The notes under the pieces were generated by a model. It did not search any database, had not been told where the DNA came from, and saw only the letters and a program-made list of their open reading frames with translations. Of a stretch of DNA of 64,000 bases, positions 21,737-33,504 are shown in pieces. Every line of letters begins with the position of its first letter. The stretch's first letter is position 1. The position numbers were made by a program, and so were the translations under genes. The DNA is from Rhizophlyctis rosea (taxonomy: Eukaryota > Chytridiomycota > Chytridiomycetes > Rhizophlyctidales > Rhizophlyctidaceae): positions 1 to 64,000 of the forward strand of contig JADGJC010000099.1 of NCBI GenBank assembly GCA_027596075.1, in the 5' to 3' direction.

Positions 21737-22314
21737 TTTTTCCCCAATAGTTGCATGTGTCGTTATTAGTTAGGGGTTTAGTCGTTGCAGGTTATTTAGA
21801 AGAAAAAGACGAGCGTGATTGGTTGGTGCAAGTTTGTGTGCTGGCTTGAGGGTTAGTTTGTTGGGGTTGTTTAGTGTGTTTTTGCATGTGTTTTTTTATG
21901 TCATGATGTTAGGAGCATTTGTGCAGTAGTACGGAAAATATTGCTTGTTCGAAACATGGGAAGGGTGATTCTCTCTGTTTTGTGAGAAAGCCTTTGATCG
22001 TGGGAAAGCTCAAGAAAGATTTGATGGTGAATTGGGTTCGGGAACTGAGATGGCGCAGCGAATGAAGGTTCATTTGAGCTGTGTGCAGTGACTTCACATC
22101 TTACTTCCACTTCTTCCCTCTCACCATTCAGCTCACTTCTTCTCCGTCCGTCCTGGGAAAGCGCATCAAGAGTGTGGATTTATCTCGAACCTCAAGACTT
22201 TCGTACCAGAACACTAAACTCCGTCTGAGACAATTGCGACGGCCGCCCGGTGTAATTCGGGAACTCATCTTTTCATTATCTCACCACCTTTTGGTCAAGG
22301 CTTTTCAAGGAAAG
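21737..22314. other. Intergenic, 3' UTR of bZIP and leader of the F-box-like gene
   Basis: The first part is T/G-rich, consistent with a 3' UTR. The frame of the downstream gene is open back to 22081, but its first ATG is at 22315. Confidence 0.3.
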
Positions 22315-23094
22315 ATGTCCGTGCCTCCGCCTCCTCTACCCTTTCTCCCCGAAGAATTATGGACAAAAATCATCTCGCTCCTCCCCTCACCACACAATTT
22401 TCTCAAGACCAGCCGCACATTCTGGTACACTCTGGGAAAGGACTCATATATCCGAGCATCCTACCTCCACAAGAGATACGAAAAGCTATCTCTCCACCAC
22501 ACCGTCCTCTCCCCGACCCTACGAAAACTTCTCACACCAGATGTGGTCTCATCCCTGCTCATTATGGGGTCAATCCTTCCAAGAATGACAATCCAACACG
22601 CCATGGGGTTATCAGACACAGAACTCACCTTCGAAGTAAAAGAAGCACTTCTATTGCACGGGACAAAACTCTACAACACACGCCTGTCACCCAGCACCAA
22701 CGACATCACAACCTCCACCTGGGCAGCAAACCAACTAGCTGACCATCCCGTCGATTCCCCGCACCTCCGGTACCTCCATACACTAGTTCATACATTCAAC
22801 TTCATTTTAATACCGGACAAGGCCCTCCTGAAAGCAGTGGCGAACTGTCTGGCGAGACGGAACGATGATATGTGGGTGTTTATTGAGCATATGATTGGGG
22901 CGGGGTTGGAAAGGGATGATGTGATGCGGTGGGTGAATGATTTGGTTGTGGGGGAGGCGAAGAGGTTGGCGGAGTGGGAGGTGGATGAGGTGGGGAAGAG
23001 GGAGTATATGGAGTGGTTTTGGGCGAGGGGTTTCGTAGAGTCTGGACGTGTCAGCACTTGTTCGGACTCTTCTTGGAGTGATGAAGAGCCCTAA
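22315..23094 (+). CDS. F-box-like protein
   Basis: A single uninterrupted frame of 259 codons from the first ATG (MSVPPPPLPFLPEELWTKII). Residues ~10-50 match the F-box pattern (LPFLPEELWTKIISLLPSP, then a second helix), which would bind Skp1 in an SCF ubiquitin ligase. The rest is helical (LTPDVVSSLLIMGSILPRM, DKALLKAVANCLARRNDDMW) with spacing suggestive of degenerate ankyrin- or HEAT-like helices, ending in an acidic SDSSWSDEEP tail. The substrate is unknown. The frame is open upstream of the ATG, but with no recognisable content. Confidence 0.65.
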   Translation: MSVPPPPLPFLPEELWTKIISLLPSPHNFLKTSRTFWYTLGKDSYIRASYLHKRYEKLSLHHTVLSPTLRKLLTPDVVSSLLIMGSILPRMTIQHAMGLSDTELTFEVKEALLLHGTKLYNTRLSPSTNDITTSTWAANQLADHPVDSPHLRYLHTLVHTFNFILIPDKALLKAVANCLARRNDDMWVFIEHMIGAGLERDDVMRWVNDLVVGEAKRLAEWEVDEVGKREYMEWFWARGFVESGRVSTCSDSSWSDEEP

Positions 23095-23388
23095 CGCTGC
23101 ATCCGCTGCCAAACAACTCTCCCCAGCCTTTGACATGTTCCACGTAGGCCAAGCGTGGTTTCAGCTTCACCCAATCAGTCGCAAGCTTTGACGTTGTCGA
23201 TGTGTAACCGCCCGAGCTAGCATGCCGCCATTCAAGGGTTCCAAAGAACAACAATGTATTCATTCCCACAACACAATCAGGACATCGCCAGATGGGGACT
23301 GCAAATGGACATACATTATAGTCTTACATAAGGAACGTGCAGGATATACAAAAACCTCGCAATTCTACAGCTTCACACCTCCTCCCTC
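23095..23388. other. Short intergenic region, convergent 3' ends
   Basis: Lies between the plus-strand F-box-like gene and the minus-strand secreted protein gene. No gene seen. Confidence 0.3.
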
Positions 23389-23732
23389 TTAGCAATCCCC
23401 AAAACAACTCTGCACACAACTACTGTACGCAGCTTCCGCAGCACTCCTACAAGCCCGGCACTGGTTCTGTTGCTGCCTGTCACCAGCGTCGCAGTAGTAG
23501 TTAGGGTCGTTGCAGGGGGTGTTGGGGCTGGGGGAGTTGGGTTTGGTGTGGAGGGGGGGGCTGCGGGTTTTACTGCGGCTGCTGGGGTCGATTGGGGGGT
23601 GTGTTGTGTTAGGTTTTGAGTGATGGGGAATGAGGGGGGGGAGGGGGATAACTTACTTTCTCCGCCTGGGGGACGGGCGAGGGCGATGGTGAGGATGGTG
23701 AGGAGGGTTAGGAGGAAGGCGATGAACTTCAT
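23389..23732 (-). CDS. Small cysteine-rich secreted protein (frame uncertain at poly-C)
   Basis: The start MKFIAFLLTLLTILTIALA is a clear signal peptide. A donor follows (GGCGGAGAAA|GTAAGT) and an acceptor lies near 23590. A Pro-rich spacer precedes a C-terminal Cys motif, CNDPNYYC-x9-QCRACR-x9-CVQSCFGDC, ending at TAA 23389-23391. This motif has seven Cys with regular spacing and is surely coding, but with the visible splice sites exon 1 enters the neighbouring frame instead (which would end at 23373). The two frames cross at an eight-base C run (23552-23559), so a homopolymer length error or an unseen splice site is the likely explanation. Expected to be secreted and disulfide-bonded; function unknown. 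Confidence 0.6.
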
Positions 23733-25536
23733 ATTTGGGTGTGTTGGTGATGGAGAGGGGTGTGGTGAGGAGGGGTCAGTTGCTGTGGTGTCGGGAGTTG
23801 GAGTAATTTGTTGTGTAGGGTGGAGGCTGATGACGAGGATTTTATTGGACGATGTGCAAACAGGGAGGGGTGAGAACAGGCGGGTGATTTATAGGTCTGG
23901 TAGCTGCAGCCAATGTTCTTGAAATTCTACTTGGTGGTCTTAGGCATGTCTGTTGTCAAAGAATGGAAGTGGCATTGGCCAGTTTTGCTTGACGAAAAAG
24001 CACCAGAGCCGCTTCAGCCATGTGAGACATCTTTCGTTTCTGCACATTCCGTTGCACTGAGTTGGAGGTTGATAAGTTTCGTGCCCGATTTTTCGGACGG
24101 CCGTCGGAATGGGATTACCATCATCAGCAGTCGTGCCGTCGAACTTGGTTTAACACTTCACTATGAATGTACGTTCGTCGGACACATGACTAAGACACTC
24201 AGTCTTTCATTTCTGTTAGAGTGCATGGGTAGACGATATCGCATGCAGAAGTCAATCCCCACTGCGCAGTGACCACATGGCGTGGCAGTCCTATAAATCA
24301 GGTTGTTACGAAAGTTTTACAGTTGCCAAATCGGAGCTGGGGGCAGTGCAGTTTTGATCAAAAAAGGAGCGATTCGGAGCTTTCCATGCCGCCAATGCCA
24401 CCGGCACGGGGCCATGCAATATGCCAAAGCCACCAACAGATGTGATTTGGGAAAGCTGATAAGTGTTCTGGGCTTCCTTGCAGTTTTGGCATGTCAATTT
24501 GGATTGATATTCGTTCGACTAGTAGCTGTCAGATTAAAGAACTATATTCCGCATGGACGGCACAGCAGATGAACTCATTTGACTCCATCTGCCAAACTGA
24601 TGGAACATGTCCATATTGATGCTTCAAGCGCACGGCTGCATTCCGGTTCATTGTGCAGCTGACGTTGAGTCCATATGTTGCGTTGACATTTTGGGGCGCT
24701 ATCAAGGGAATTGGGTCACGCATCGATTTCGTTGCTTATACGACGGATCTACCAATGCTCAACGAAGGTTAGTGCAACTAGTCATCCGGTGGTTGGAAAC
24801 AAAGTGCCTACTTCACCATGACGTCGTTCCAAGCTACTCTCAAACTAGCAAAAGCTCCTGGATGTAAATGTACACCTGACCGTTGACCGTGATGCATCAC
24901 GTCAAAACCAAAAAGATTTTGAATCGCCATATGGAGGGCAGCTGGCAAGGTGACAGCCAGTCATGCAAAATTGATTCTAAGCAACTCTTATACCACTGCT
25001 CAAGCGCTACTGAGGGAGTGAAGGTTTGTGAATGGAATTGCGCAGGTCAGTACTTGCCGAGTTGATTTGAGGATTACTTCAGTCGCTTGCCGCATGCGCA
25101 CCACGATAACTGCACCATGTTCTTTTCGTCGACGTGGTTCAAGTTGGATCTTTGACATTGACCATATGGGTGGAAGATCGTATTCCTCCTCATACTCCTC
25201 GTGCTCTTCCTCATCGACGTCTTTATTAGTGGCATATTTCTACAATGGCTCTCGCCCTTCCATCTTCAAGGATGACATTGTAAACTTTTGAACTTTTGTA
25301 AAGGTTGCCACCCACTGATCGCGGGCCTGATTGATTGCATAACCATGCGCCTCATTTGACGAAGATAGGAATCACATGATCTACATATCCCCACCCACTT
25401 GACGCCACACAATGGGCGAATCTCATCTCTGGATTCGAAGGGGTTGCCCTTGAAACGTTTCCTTCCCATTCCAATTCATCGCACTCAGATCGAATCAAAA
25501 ACCTTACGTCCTCCACACAGAGGACTATAAGCGACA
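23733..25536. other. Intergenic 1.8 kb, no supported gene
   Basis: Promoter of the minus-strand secreted protein and upstream region of CCDC47. All frames here are short (under 120 codons), begin mostly at non-ATG codons and show no domain or splice chain I can defend. Confidence 0.3.
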
Positions 25537-27081
25537 ATGGGACCTGTAAGATGGGACGCACTGTCCTGGGAAGACTTCAAGATTGAAATCTCCATCGTTG
25601 GTGGTATTCTTCTTTACGTTCTGCTCGCCGTCACGGCGCGCAACAGAAGTAAGCAGATCGCCTTGAAATGGTGGGTAACAATTTGACTACTTGTTGCGAT
25701 GAACAATGATTCAGAATTGAACGAATTTCTCTTAGGTACAATTACACTGCCGCTATTTGGGAGAAAAACTTCGCTCTTCTCGGTAATAACGGCGCAACGT
25801 TGAGTCGTGACGGTCCCAGAGATTACATCTTCTATGCCTCTGGCCGTGCTCATATTAACGACCTTTACGCTTTCATTCACGTAAGATTGATGTTACTTGT
25901 GTGTGTGGCGCTGACGAGTAGTCATTGATGCGTTTCCACAGACCAAGGGCCAACTTGATCCTATCCAATTGGCTAACGACTATGTTATCTCGAACGATAG
26001 TTTTAACCGTGTGGTAGGTGCCATGGGTGTCTGAGATGTGAAAATCCTTGTCAAATGCTTTTTATCTGTCCAGACTTACTACGCCCGCCTGCGGAAGAAC
26101 GAGTCCGATCCCATTACGTTTGCGATCTTGCCTGTAGAGAAGGTCGCCAATTTCATCAAAGACCGATGGGATTTGGTATGTATTGAATTATGGGGATCAA
26201 AATCAGGTAGTTGCACAATGCTTATACGTGATGCAGACCGAGTTCACGAAGAAGCAGACTCTCCCGGGTTTCCCCCATGAGCACTACACTGTTTTGTCTG
26301 ATGCCCCAGAATTCACCACCATGATCTGGGAGGACCCGGCTGTCAAGCAAGCGATCTTCGCATCCATTGGGTTGAATGAGAAGGGTGAAGGAACCCCTTT
26401 CAACACCCCGCTCATCGACAGCATCGTTATGTCTGATTTGCCTTATGTCAAGCCGGAAAAGTACGTCCATCTATCAATTCCTAAATCGATTTTGCCTAGT
26501 TGCTAACATCACACCATCAGAATGGAAGACTTGGACAACCCCAAGTTGTTGAAGTTCGAATACAGATTGCCTTCCATCTCATCGCCAAACGCACGGGACA
26601 TCATCTCCGGGCAAGCTCAGCTTGTCATTGACCTCATTGATTACGTTGGGCAATTGGGGCGGTTGAGCTTCGAGGTGCGTTGTCATCCCCGTCTATGGAT
26701 GACATTGTGATTGTACGAGGTGCAATGAACTGAGTCAGAACTTAATGTTCAGGGAAGAGAAAGGGCAAAGAAGAGGCGAGCATACGCTGAAGAAATTGTC
26801 ATGAAGACTAAGGAGAAGGAGCGTAAGCAGGTATGGTGGTTTTACATCCGCATCTTCCATTATCCGTCGGTGTCCATTTCGGGACCATCAATCTGACGAA
26901 AACATCGTCGGATCTCTCGTAGGAATTGGCGGACAAGAAGTACAAGGAGAAGAAGGAACGGGCGGAAGCTATCATGAAGTTGAGTCCTGAGGAGCAGCGC
27001 AAGGCTGAGGAGAAGGAGAGGAAGAAGGCTGCCAAGGAGGCTGCAAAGAAGGGGTTGAAGAAGGGTAGGTTGGCTGCGTAA
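25537..27081 (+). CDS. CCDC47: CCDC47/PAT10-like ER membrane protein
   Basis: Homologue of CCDC47, an ER calcium-binding membrane protein that in animals works with Asterix in the PAT complex, chaperoning multi-span membrane proteins at the Sec61 translocon. Start MGPVRWDALSWEDFKIE, then one membrane helix IVGGILLYVLLAVTA, then the conserved luminal/cytosolic domain across several exons: NYTAAIWEKNFALLG, DYIFYASGRAHIND, VTYYARLRKNESDPITFAIL, PGFPHEHYTVLSDAPEFTTM, TPLIDSIVMSDLP and GQAQLVIDLIDYVGQL. The C-terminus is a Lys/Glu-rich coiled coil ending KKGLKKGRLAA. Introns are 60-110 bp with GT..AG ends; the first joins LKW-YNYT. Naming rests on overall domain pattern and C-terminal composition. 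Confidence 0.85.
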
Positions 27082-27576
27082 GCATGGGGCGGAAATGATG
27101 ACTGGGCAGAGTATTTTTGTTGGGCCTCTTATGGGCGGTTTTGAAGAGGTATTATTTTGGTAATTTTATAATAGAGTATGTGGCACTCCAAACGTCGTGG
27201 ACGTGTTTCGTAGCGGGAGTGGAAACATCTCCAGGCAAAACTTTAGGATGGCGTGACTGCCGTGGAATTTGTCCAGAAGTGCGCTGAAGCAAAGGACGAA
27301 GTGTGTGGGAAAAGGAATTATGGTGCCATATTCTTGCGCAGGTCGTGAGATTCATTTGGAGCATCGTGCGTACAACGGTGTGTTGCTGTTCGGAAACAGT
27401 TGGGAAACAGATTGATTTGCGGTGATGTATGGTTCGCACCAGCAATGCCACTCTTCACGTCCGTAGCACCCATCCCGCTTACGTGACCCACATGTGGCAC
27501 AATTGACTGCGCCTTCAGGGTCCAAATTTGTCCAGACTTGAGGCCCGTCAAATGGAGGACATACTGATGCACCCTT
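27082..27576. other. Intergenic between CCDC47 and the large disordered gene
   Basis: Contains the CCDC47 3' UTR and the promoter of the next plus-strand gene. No gene seen. Confidence 0.3.
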
Positions 27577-30500
27577 ATGGTACAAGGCTTCCACCAGCTC
27601 AATGAATCTCAAAACCCCGGGGCTTCTTTAAGTTCGACAGCATGCACTGTAGACGGAGTCGCATACGAGTTTGACCTTCATCGCTCGCGTTCTACCGGGG
27701 ATGTATCCATCTGCGACCAAATGGATTCCAGCTTACCTCGCCCAAGCTCGGTTGTACTATCGACTGCAGCTCCCATCCATGACAGAAGACAGAATGTTGC
27801 GAAACCACGCGGCCGTCCGGTTGTGGTCAAGCCTGTCGCTTCGGCGCCTCGACAAACTGCCGAGTTCCACTACATTCCTTCTGCTCCATTACCTGCCACC
27901 GAAAGTTTGACTCCAGCCTCAATCTCATCTTTACTAACCACTAATGATGGTCCACCATCACCTGAACCAGAACTTCCCAATCCCCACCACCAACCCCACT
28001 ATGGCTCCACACCCACCCTTCCATCCCAAACCGCCGCTCCCTCGCCTCCCGAATCCAAACCTACAAGCCTCTCCCAAGAATCCATAGCCACTTTCAACCG
28101 GTCCGTACGGCGCATGCGCTCTGAGCTTCGCATTGCCGGATTGACATTGGAGGAGTTGGAAGCAGAGAGACGGAGGTTGGATGCCATCCGGCCGAGGTTT
28201 CCTGATTTCGAGGAGGTTAGGAAGGGAGGGTTGAGTATTCGGTATGTTGATGTAGGAAGAGGGGCTGGTGATGAGCCAGAGGGAACAAGCGCAGAGGCTC
28301 TATCCTGTCATGTTGAAGAGCTTAGCACCCCGCGCACTACCAGCAACTCGACCGTAGACATGCTAATTGATGATGACCCACCGGTTGGTCAGGCATCAAC
28401 ATCGGAGGCACAATCAGCCCCATCAACGCAGCGCGAAGCCTCTGAAGGTTCACCACGAACCTCCACACGTCGGTACATCCCCCGACGTCGCACCAACGAA
28501 ACGGACTCTCCGGGCAGTTTCATGCTAACAGACATGGAGACGACATCTCAACCAATACGCGTGCAGAAACTGACGGCAAGTCCACTGGGATCTACCAAAT
28601 CCTTGTCAACGTCTGAGAGGACAACAGAGTACAGCTCAGTGGATTTACTTAGCAGTAGGGGTCAGGGTAGCAGAGGCTCAGCATTACGGAATGACTCAAC
28701 GAATTGGTCCAACGATGGGGATGGTGATTCTCCAGCTGGAGATGATCCGCGCCCTTCCGCACGCAAATCCACGAATAAGAAAGGAAGCTACGTCACTTTG
28801 TCCTCCACAACCGTCTCAGCAGAAGATGTTATCCCACTATCGGGAAGTCACTCCCAAGGAATGATACATGCGAAATCAGCTCCATTTCCCGCTGCAAAGG
28901 AACTTCGATCGGATTATCTTGCCTACTCTTCCTCTGATATCTTTGCGGAGTTTTCATATGAGAGAGGCGGGTTTGCTGGGGGTGGGGACGGAGTCGGGAA
29001 GGAGGGTGGACGGAGATCGAAGACTGCACCTTATAGGTCTGAGCCGCTTTTGGATGCGTCGAGGGAGGATAGGGTCGCGTTTGGTTCTGGGGAGATGGCG
29101 GGAAATTTGTTGAAGGAAGCTGCTGGGGGTGGGATGGTTTCTGCTCAACCGAGAAATGCTCGGAAAATACAGTCGGCTGCGGCAGGTTACAGGTCGACAT
29201 CTTCGTTGCCGCGACCTAGTAGAGGGCGAAGTGCGAAAGTCTCGCATGTGGATACTAAAGTGGGTGCTCTGCGACCACAGACGGCGCGATCTACTCCTTC
29301 GTTGCGTATGGTTGTGCCAAAACGGGCGGTGCAGAGTGCGCGTATTGGGAAGGATAGGATTGGTGCGAGTGGAGTCAAGGGCTTGGATGATGAAGGAAAA
29401 AAGAAAGATCGGCCGTGGAGTGCTCCCAAGCCCTGGAGTGATGAGAAGGAGCAGGTTTCTGAGACGGCTGTTGCAATGATTTGGGGAGACGTGGGCAAGG
29501 ACAAGGAGGGAGAGAACGAGGGCGGAGAACGCATGCACGATGGAAGAGAGAGTGCCGGCATACAAAGTGACGAGAACACTGAACATCAAGAAGATGGAAG
29601 AAAAATCTTAAGAACATCTAAACGACCTCAACATGTACGTTTACAACATCACCATCCACCACCAAGATTACCTTACTACCACATCACTACACCAGAACCA
29701 GTCGTTACACCACCCCTCTTCACAACGCCAATAACCCTCCCGAAGCCCCGCCAAACACATTCACCTCTACCCATTCAGCAACACCTCCAAACAAACTATC
29801 ACCCAATTCCAATACCCCAAACGCGACCTCACACAGCTCCCCTCCCGTCTTCGATCGTAAACATCAATTTACAATACAGTCACCTCAAAACACATCCACA
29901 GAACCACAGACCGTCAACGCCTTGTCGCTGTGTAGCGGAACATGGTGAAGTGCGGGGTGCGTTGGGTGGATTGGTGTGGGTTAGGAACTTAGCACTTGAT
30001 GGTGGGGATGATGTCGCTGTGGAGGATAATAGTATGAGAGATGGAGAAACAGAATGGGAGCTCGTGCCGGTGTTTAGTAAGCTGAAGAGAACAGGTAGCG
30101 GGAAGAAGAGAGAGTTTTTGCGGAGTGGAAGTGGAAGAGGTGGTGGGGCTGGAGTTGTTGGTGGGGGGATTGTTGGAAGGCTTGGGGAGGATGGTGTTCG
30201 GGAGGACGAAGAGCAGTGGCGTGAATGGCAGAGGCAGGATGAGAAGGGGGATTGGATTGAAAATAATGGGGAGGGACATACAGATGATCTGTTGGCACGT
30301 CGTTCACCCATACCACCACCCATCCCGCCCTCTCCGTCACCCACCCCCGCAACCAAGTCCATACCGCCATCAGATCGCAAACCTCCCCAAACACCACCCC
30401 GCACACCTACACCGCATGTCACCAAAAGCCCTTATCGAGCCCTAACTCCCACTGCCGCACCGAAAACATGGGAAATGTCCAACCGCGTCGTCGGCTTCCG

Positions 30501-33017
30501 TGGCGTCTTGAGGGTTGGGGTAAACGGCGAAGTTCGCAACATCGATGTGGCGGCAAAGATGCAAGAAGAGGCGCAGAAGCGAGCAACTGTGGAGCGTAGT
30601 CTGTGGGAGGATAAGGACAAAGTTGCCAAGATGTACGAGGAAGTGTTCCAGGCTTTGAGTGTTGATGACGTGAGTTGGTTTTTTCTCTTCGTGTATCAAG
30701 TAAAGATTGCATATAATACTATTCCTATGCATGTTGAAAATTGAATATATGCTCCTTTCTGTTGAATCACGACCACCCAGACACAAACTTCGCAACCAAC
30801 CACACGAGCTCAGACACCTCGCCAACCTCTCCACCCAACACGTGTAAATGTCACCCAGGACGTGCCTCCACCACTCCGCCCAACAACAGCGCCAGCACAT
30901 CCACAGTACCTCGTCGCAACTTCTTCAGGATGGCATTGCGATGGCGGACCAACACCCGCTGTAGCTCCTGCCGCAGCACATGACGCAGGTCCTGATATTT
31001 TGCAAACACAACCATACCGTGTTGAGAAACTCGATTTAGAGATTGCAAGGAGGGCTTATGAGATTGAAGGGGTGTGTAAAGTCCCCGGACGGGCCATTAG
31101 GTCTGCGCCTGTTGGTGGAGTTTGGGCTGGGAGGGTAAGCTCCGAGGGTGAAGGAGTTGTCGGAGTGAGAGTGAAGATGAGCAAGAAGGGGGAGGTCGTG
31201 GTGGAAGAGAAAAATGCCCAGGGCGGTGTAATGGGTTCGGAAATCGCATGGATCGGCCAGGCTTCCACTCTTACAGCTGCCTCGAAATTCTCGGAAGTCG
31301 AACAGGAAACATTGATCGCAGACCCAGAAGGAGACATGACAGACAGCGGAAACGAACTTAGACCTTCATCCGCTTCCGTTAAAGCATCCGAAGATGACGC
31401 GGGAGTCGATCTGGCACAAAAGGAGGGAGAAGAAGCCTTGTCCACCGCCAAAAGACCTCACAAAAAGCCGCGCCGGAAACGCCGAAAGCGGAAAATAAAG
31501 AAGAAACAACACGAGCAGCAAGATGTTTACCACGAGCAACAAGTTTTCTACAACAACATACTCCCATCCCTCCCAACGTCCTCCCACGTATCCTCCCTCG
31601 CATCCCTTCCCTACATTTCCCGTCGCGCAACACTCAAATCCATGGCATCACTTGGGGAGGACGTTATCCCAGTGGAAGAAGAACTTGAACCCGTTCTAAC
31701 AGAAGAAGAGCTCGCTGCTATTGCGGCCGCCGAGGCGGCGCGAGTTGCAGTAGAGGAGAAGGCTGCGCGGGAGTGGTGGTGTTTCCCAAGACCGGTGGAG
31801 GTGTATGTGGATTTGGTTTTGAAGTGCATGGAGAAGGTTGAGAGGGCTGTTGTCCTTATTCAAACGTAGGTTTTCTGGTTTGATTACATTTATTTCTCAT
31901 ACGAGTGCATGGAAGGATACCGGAAGGGCTACACATTGATGTTCAACAGCTTACACATCACACTCTGTTTCCATTAGGATCATTCGTGATAGACAAGCGA
32001 GGGTACGATATCGGCTTTCAATTGACATGATCTATTTCAGTCAGCGGTAAGTTACATGTGCGTTTTTCTCGTCACCTGTTGGCATACTTATATTTTTGAG
32101 TGAATCAACACAATCTTGCCTTATGTTCATACAGTCTATACCGCGCCCACCGGGTCTTCCTCCAATTCACGCGCGTCCGACAAATCCAAAAATCGAAACG
32201 CAACCCCGTACTTGCGGTGAAACAGCTTGATAAACTTGATGCTGCGGCGGAGGTGGCCGGGAACGGGGAGTACTTGCTTTCTTCGTCAAACCCGGATCCA
32301 GGAGATCGGGATAATATTGATGGGGAAGGTGGGAGTGAGATGAAGCACGGGTATTCCACTGTTTCCACAACATCGTCCGGTAGAGGTAGAGACTTACTGC
32401 TAAGATCTGAAACGGATTTGTTGGAGGAAGAAGAACTGGGACTTAATCCTGTCCTGAAACGAATCAAAACCGTAGCACGTCGACGGCTGACTCCGGCTAA
32501 GAAGCTGCAACTTTCACAAACGCAATCAAAGATGTGGGGGATGTACCATAAGTGGCAAAAGCTATTCCTGGTGTACTATGGTGATTATGTAGAAGAGTTG
32601 AAAAAAGTAGATGGGAGCATATTAGACGGTGAGACGGACACGGATATAGAGGCCGGACGTAACGGAGAAGACCCCTCATCCCTCCCCACACGTAAACCCT
32701 CCCTCCTCCCCTCCTCAACTCGACGTCTCTCCACCCTCGACTCCATCACCCGTCGCACATCAATAGACCCCTCCCGGCGCGGGTCAGTCCAACCTGCTGA
32801 TGCCTCACGGCGCGTATCGCTCGCACCGCGGTTAGGTGGGGACAGAAGGGGTAGCGAGATGATGCGTGCGGGGCAGAAAGTTAAGAGAGGGAGTATGTTG
32901 GCAGTGGTGGAGAAGAAGAACCCGATTGAGGAGGCTGTTGATGGGGTTAGGGACCATGTTTGCGTGAAATCTTTGGTTAGGGTTTTGGAGGTTTTGGAAG
33001 GTGTTAGGGATGGTTGA
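27577..33017 (+). CDS. Large disordered protein with IQ-like helix and RRxS cluster
   Basis: Four exons (27577-30669, 30781-31865, 31978-32046, 32135-33017) total 5130 nt, giving 1709 residues with every splice phase consistent. Start MVQGFHQLNESQNPG. The first ~1000 residues are Ser/Pro/Thr-rich and mostly disordered, with one charged helix (RRMRSELRIAGLTLEELEAE). A conserved-looking block follows near residues 1000-1110 (KRATVERSLWEDKDKVAKMY; RVEKLDLEIARRAYEIEG; KVPGRAIRSAPVGGVW). Exons 2-4 meet in a basic helix, VVLIQTIIRDRQARVRYRL, resembling an IQ/calmodulin-type motif. The C-terminal ~120 residues hold a run of RRxS/KRxS sites. A Lys/Arg block (KPRRKRRKRKIKKK) could be a nuclear localisation signal. 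Family not recognised; a scaffold or regulatory role is possible. Confidence 0.75.
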
Positions 33018-33504
33018 TGAGTTTGTTGGGGTTATCAGGATAAGCAATGCAGGTGGGGCTTTGGACGGTAGTGGGAATGAGTAGAATGTGAACGGTGTGT
33101 AAATAGGTAGAGGAAGAGAAAGCCGTAATTGATGTACATAGTTCTGTGAGATGTAACTTTGCCACTTATCAGTTATTAACAAGGAATGTTTAGTTTTTGG
33201 GAAATTATGTTAGCTTTCCAATCCTTGCCAGAAGACCTGCTTTTCTCTTGCCAAGATGTGAAGTGCATGTTCTGCATCACATCATGCTGCCAAAATGCGA
33301 AGAAGAAAGTTTTGCAGTGGTAGTATTGCTTGTGGACAAGGACACGATTGGAAAAGACTGATCCAAATGTCTCATATCAAACTCAAATTCTGATCAATGG
33401 TTAACTATTCATCTCCCCCTGTCGGACTGTATACAAACTACGTATAAAAAAGACCAAATTGGAAGTACTACATACACTACTCTACATCATACATCACACT
33501 CTCA
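33018..33504. other. Convergent intergenic region
   Basis: 3' ends of the plus-strand large gene and the minus-strand coiled-coil gene face each other here. AT-rich, no gene. Confidence 0.3.

Noticed and set aside
29880..30425. 181-codon minus frame inside the large gene
   Set aside because: Antisense shadow of the Pro/Ser-rich coding exon; no independent start or splice signals.
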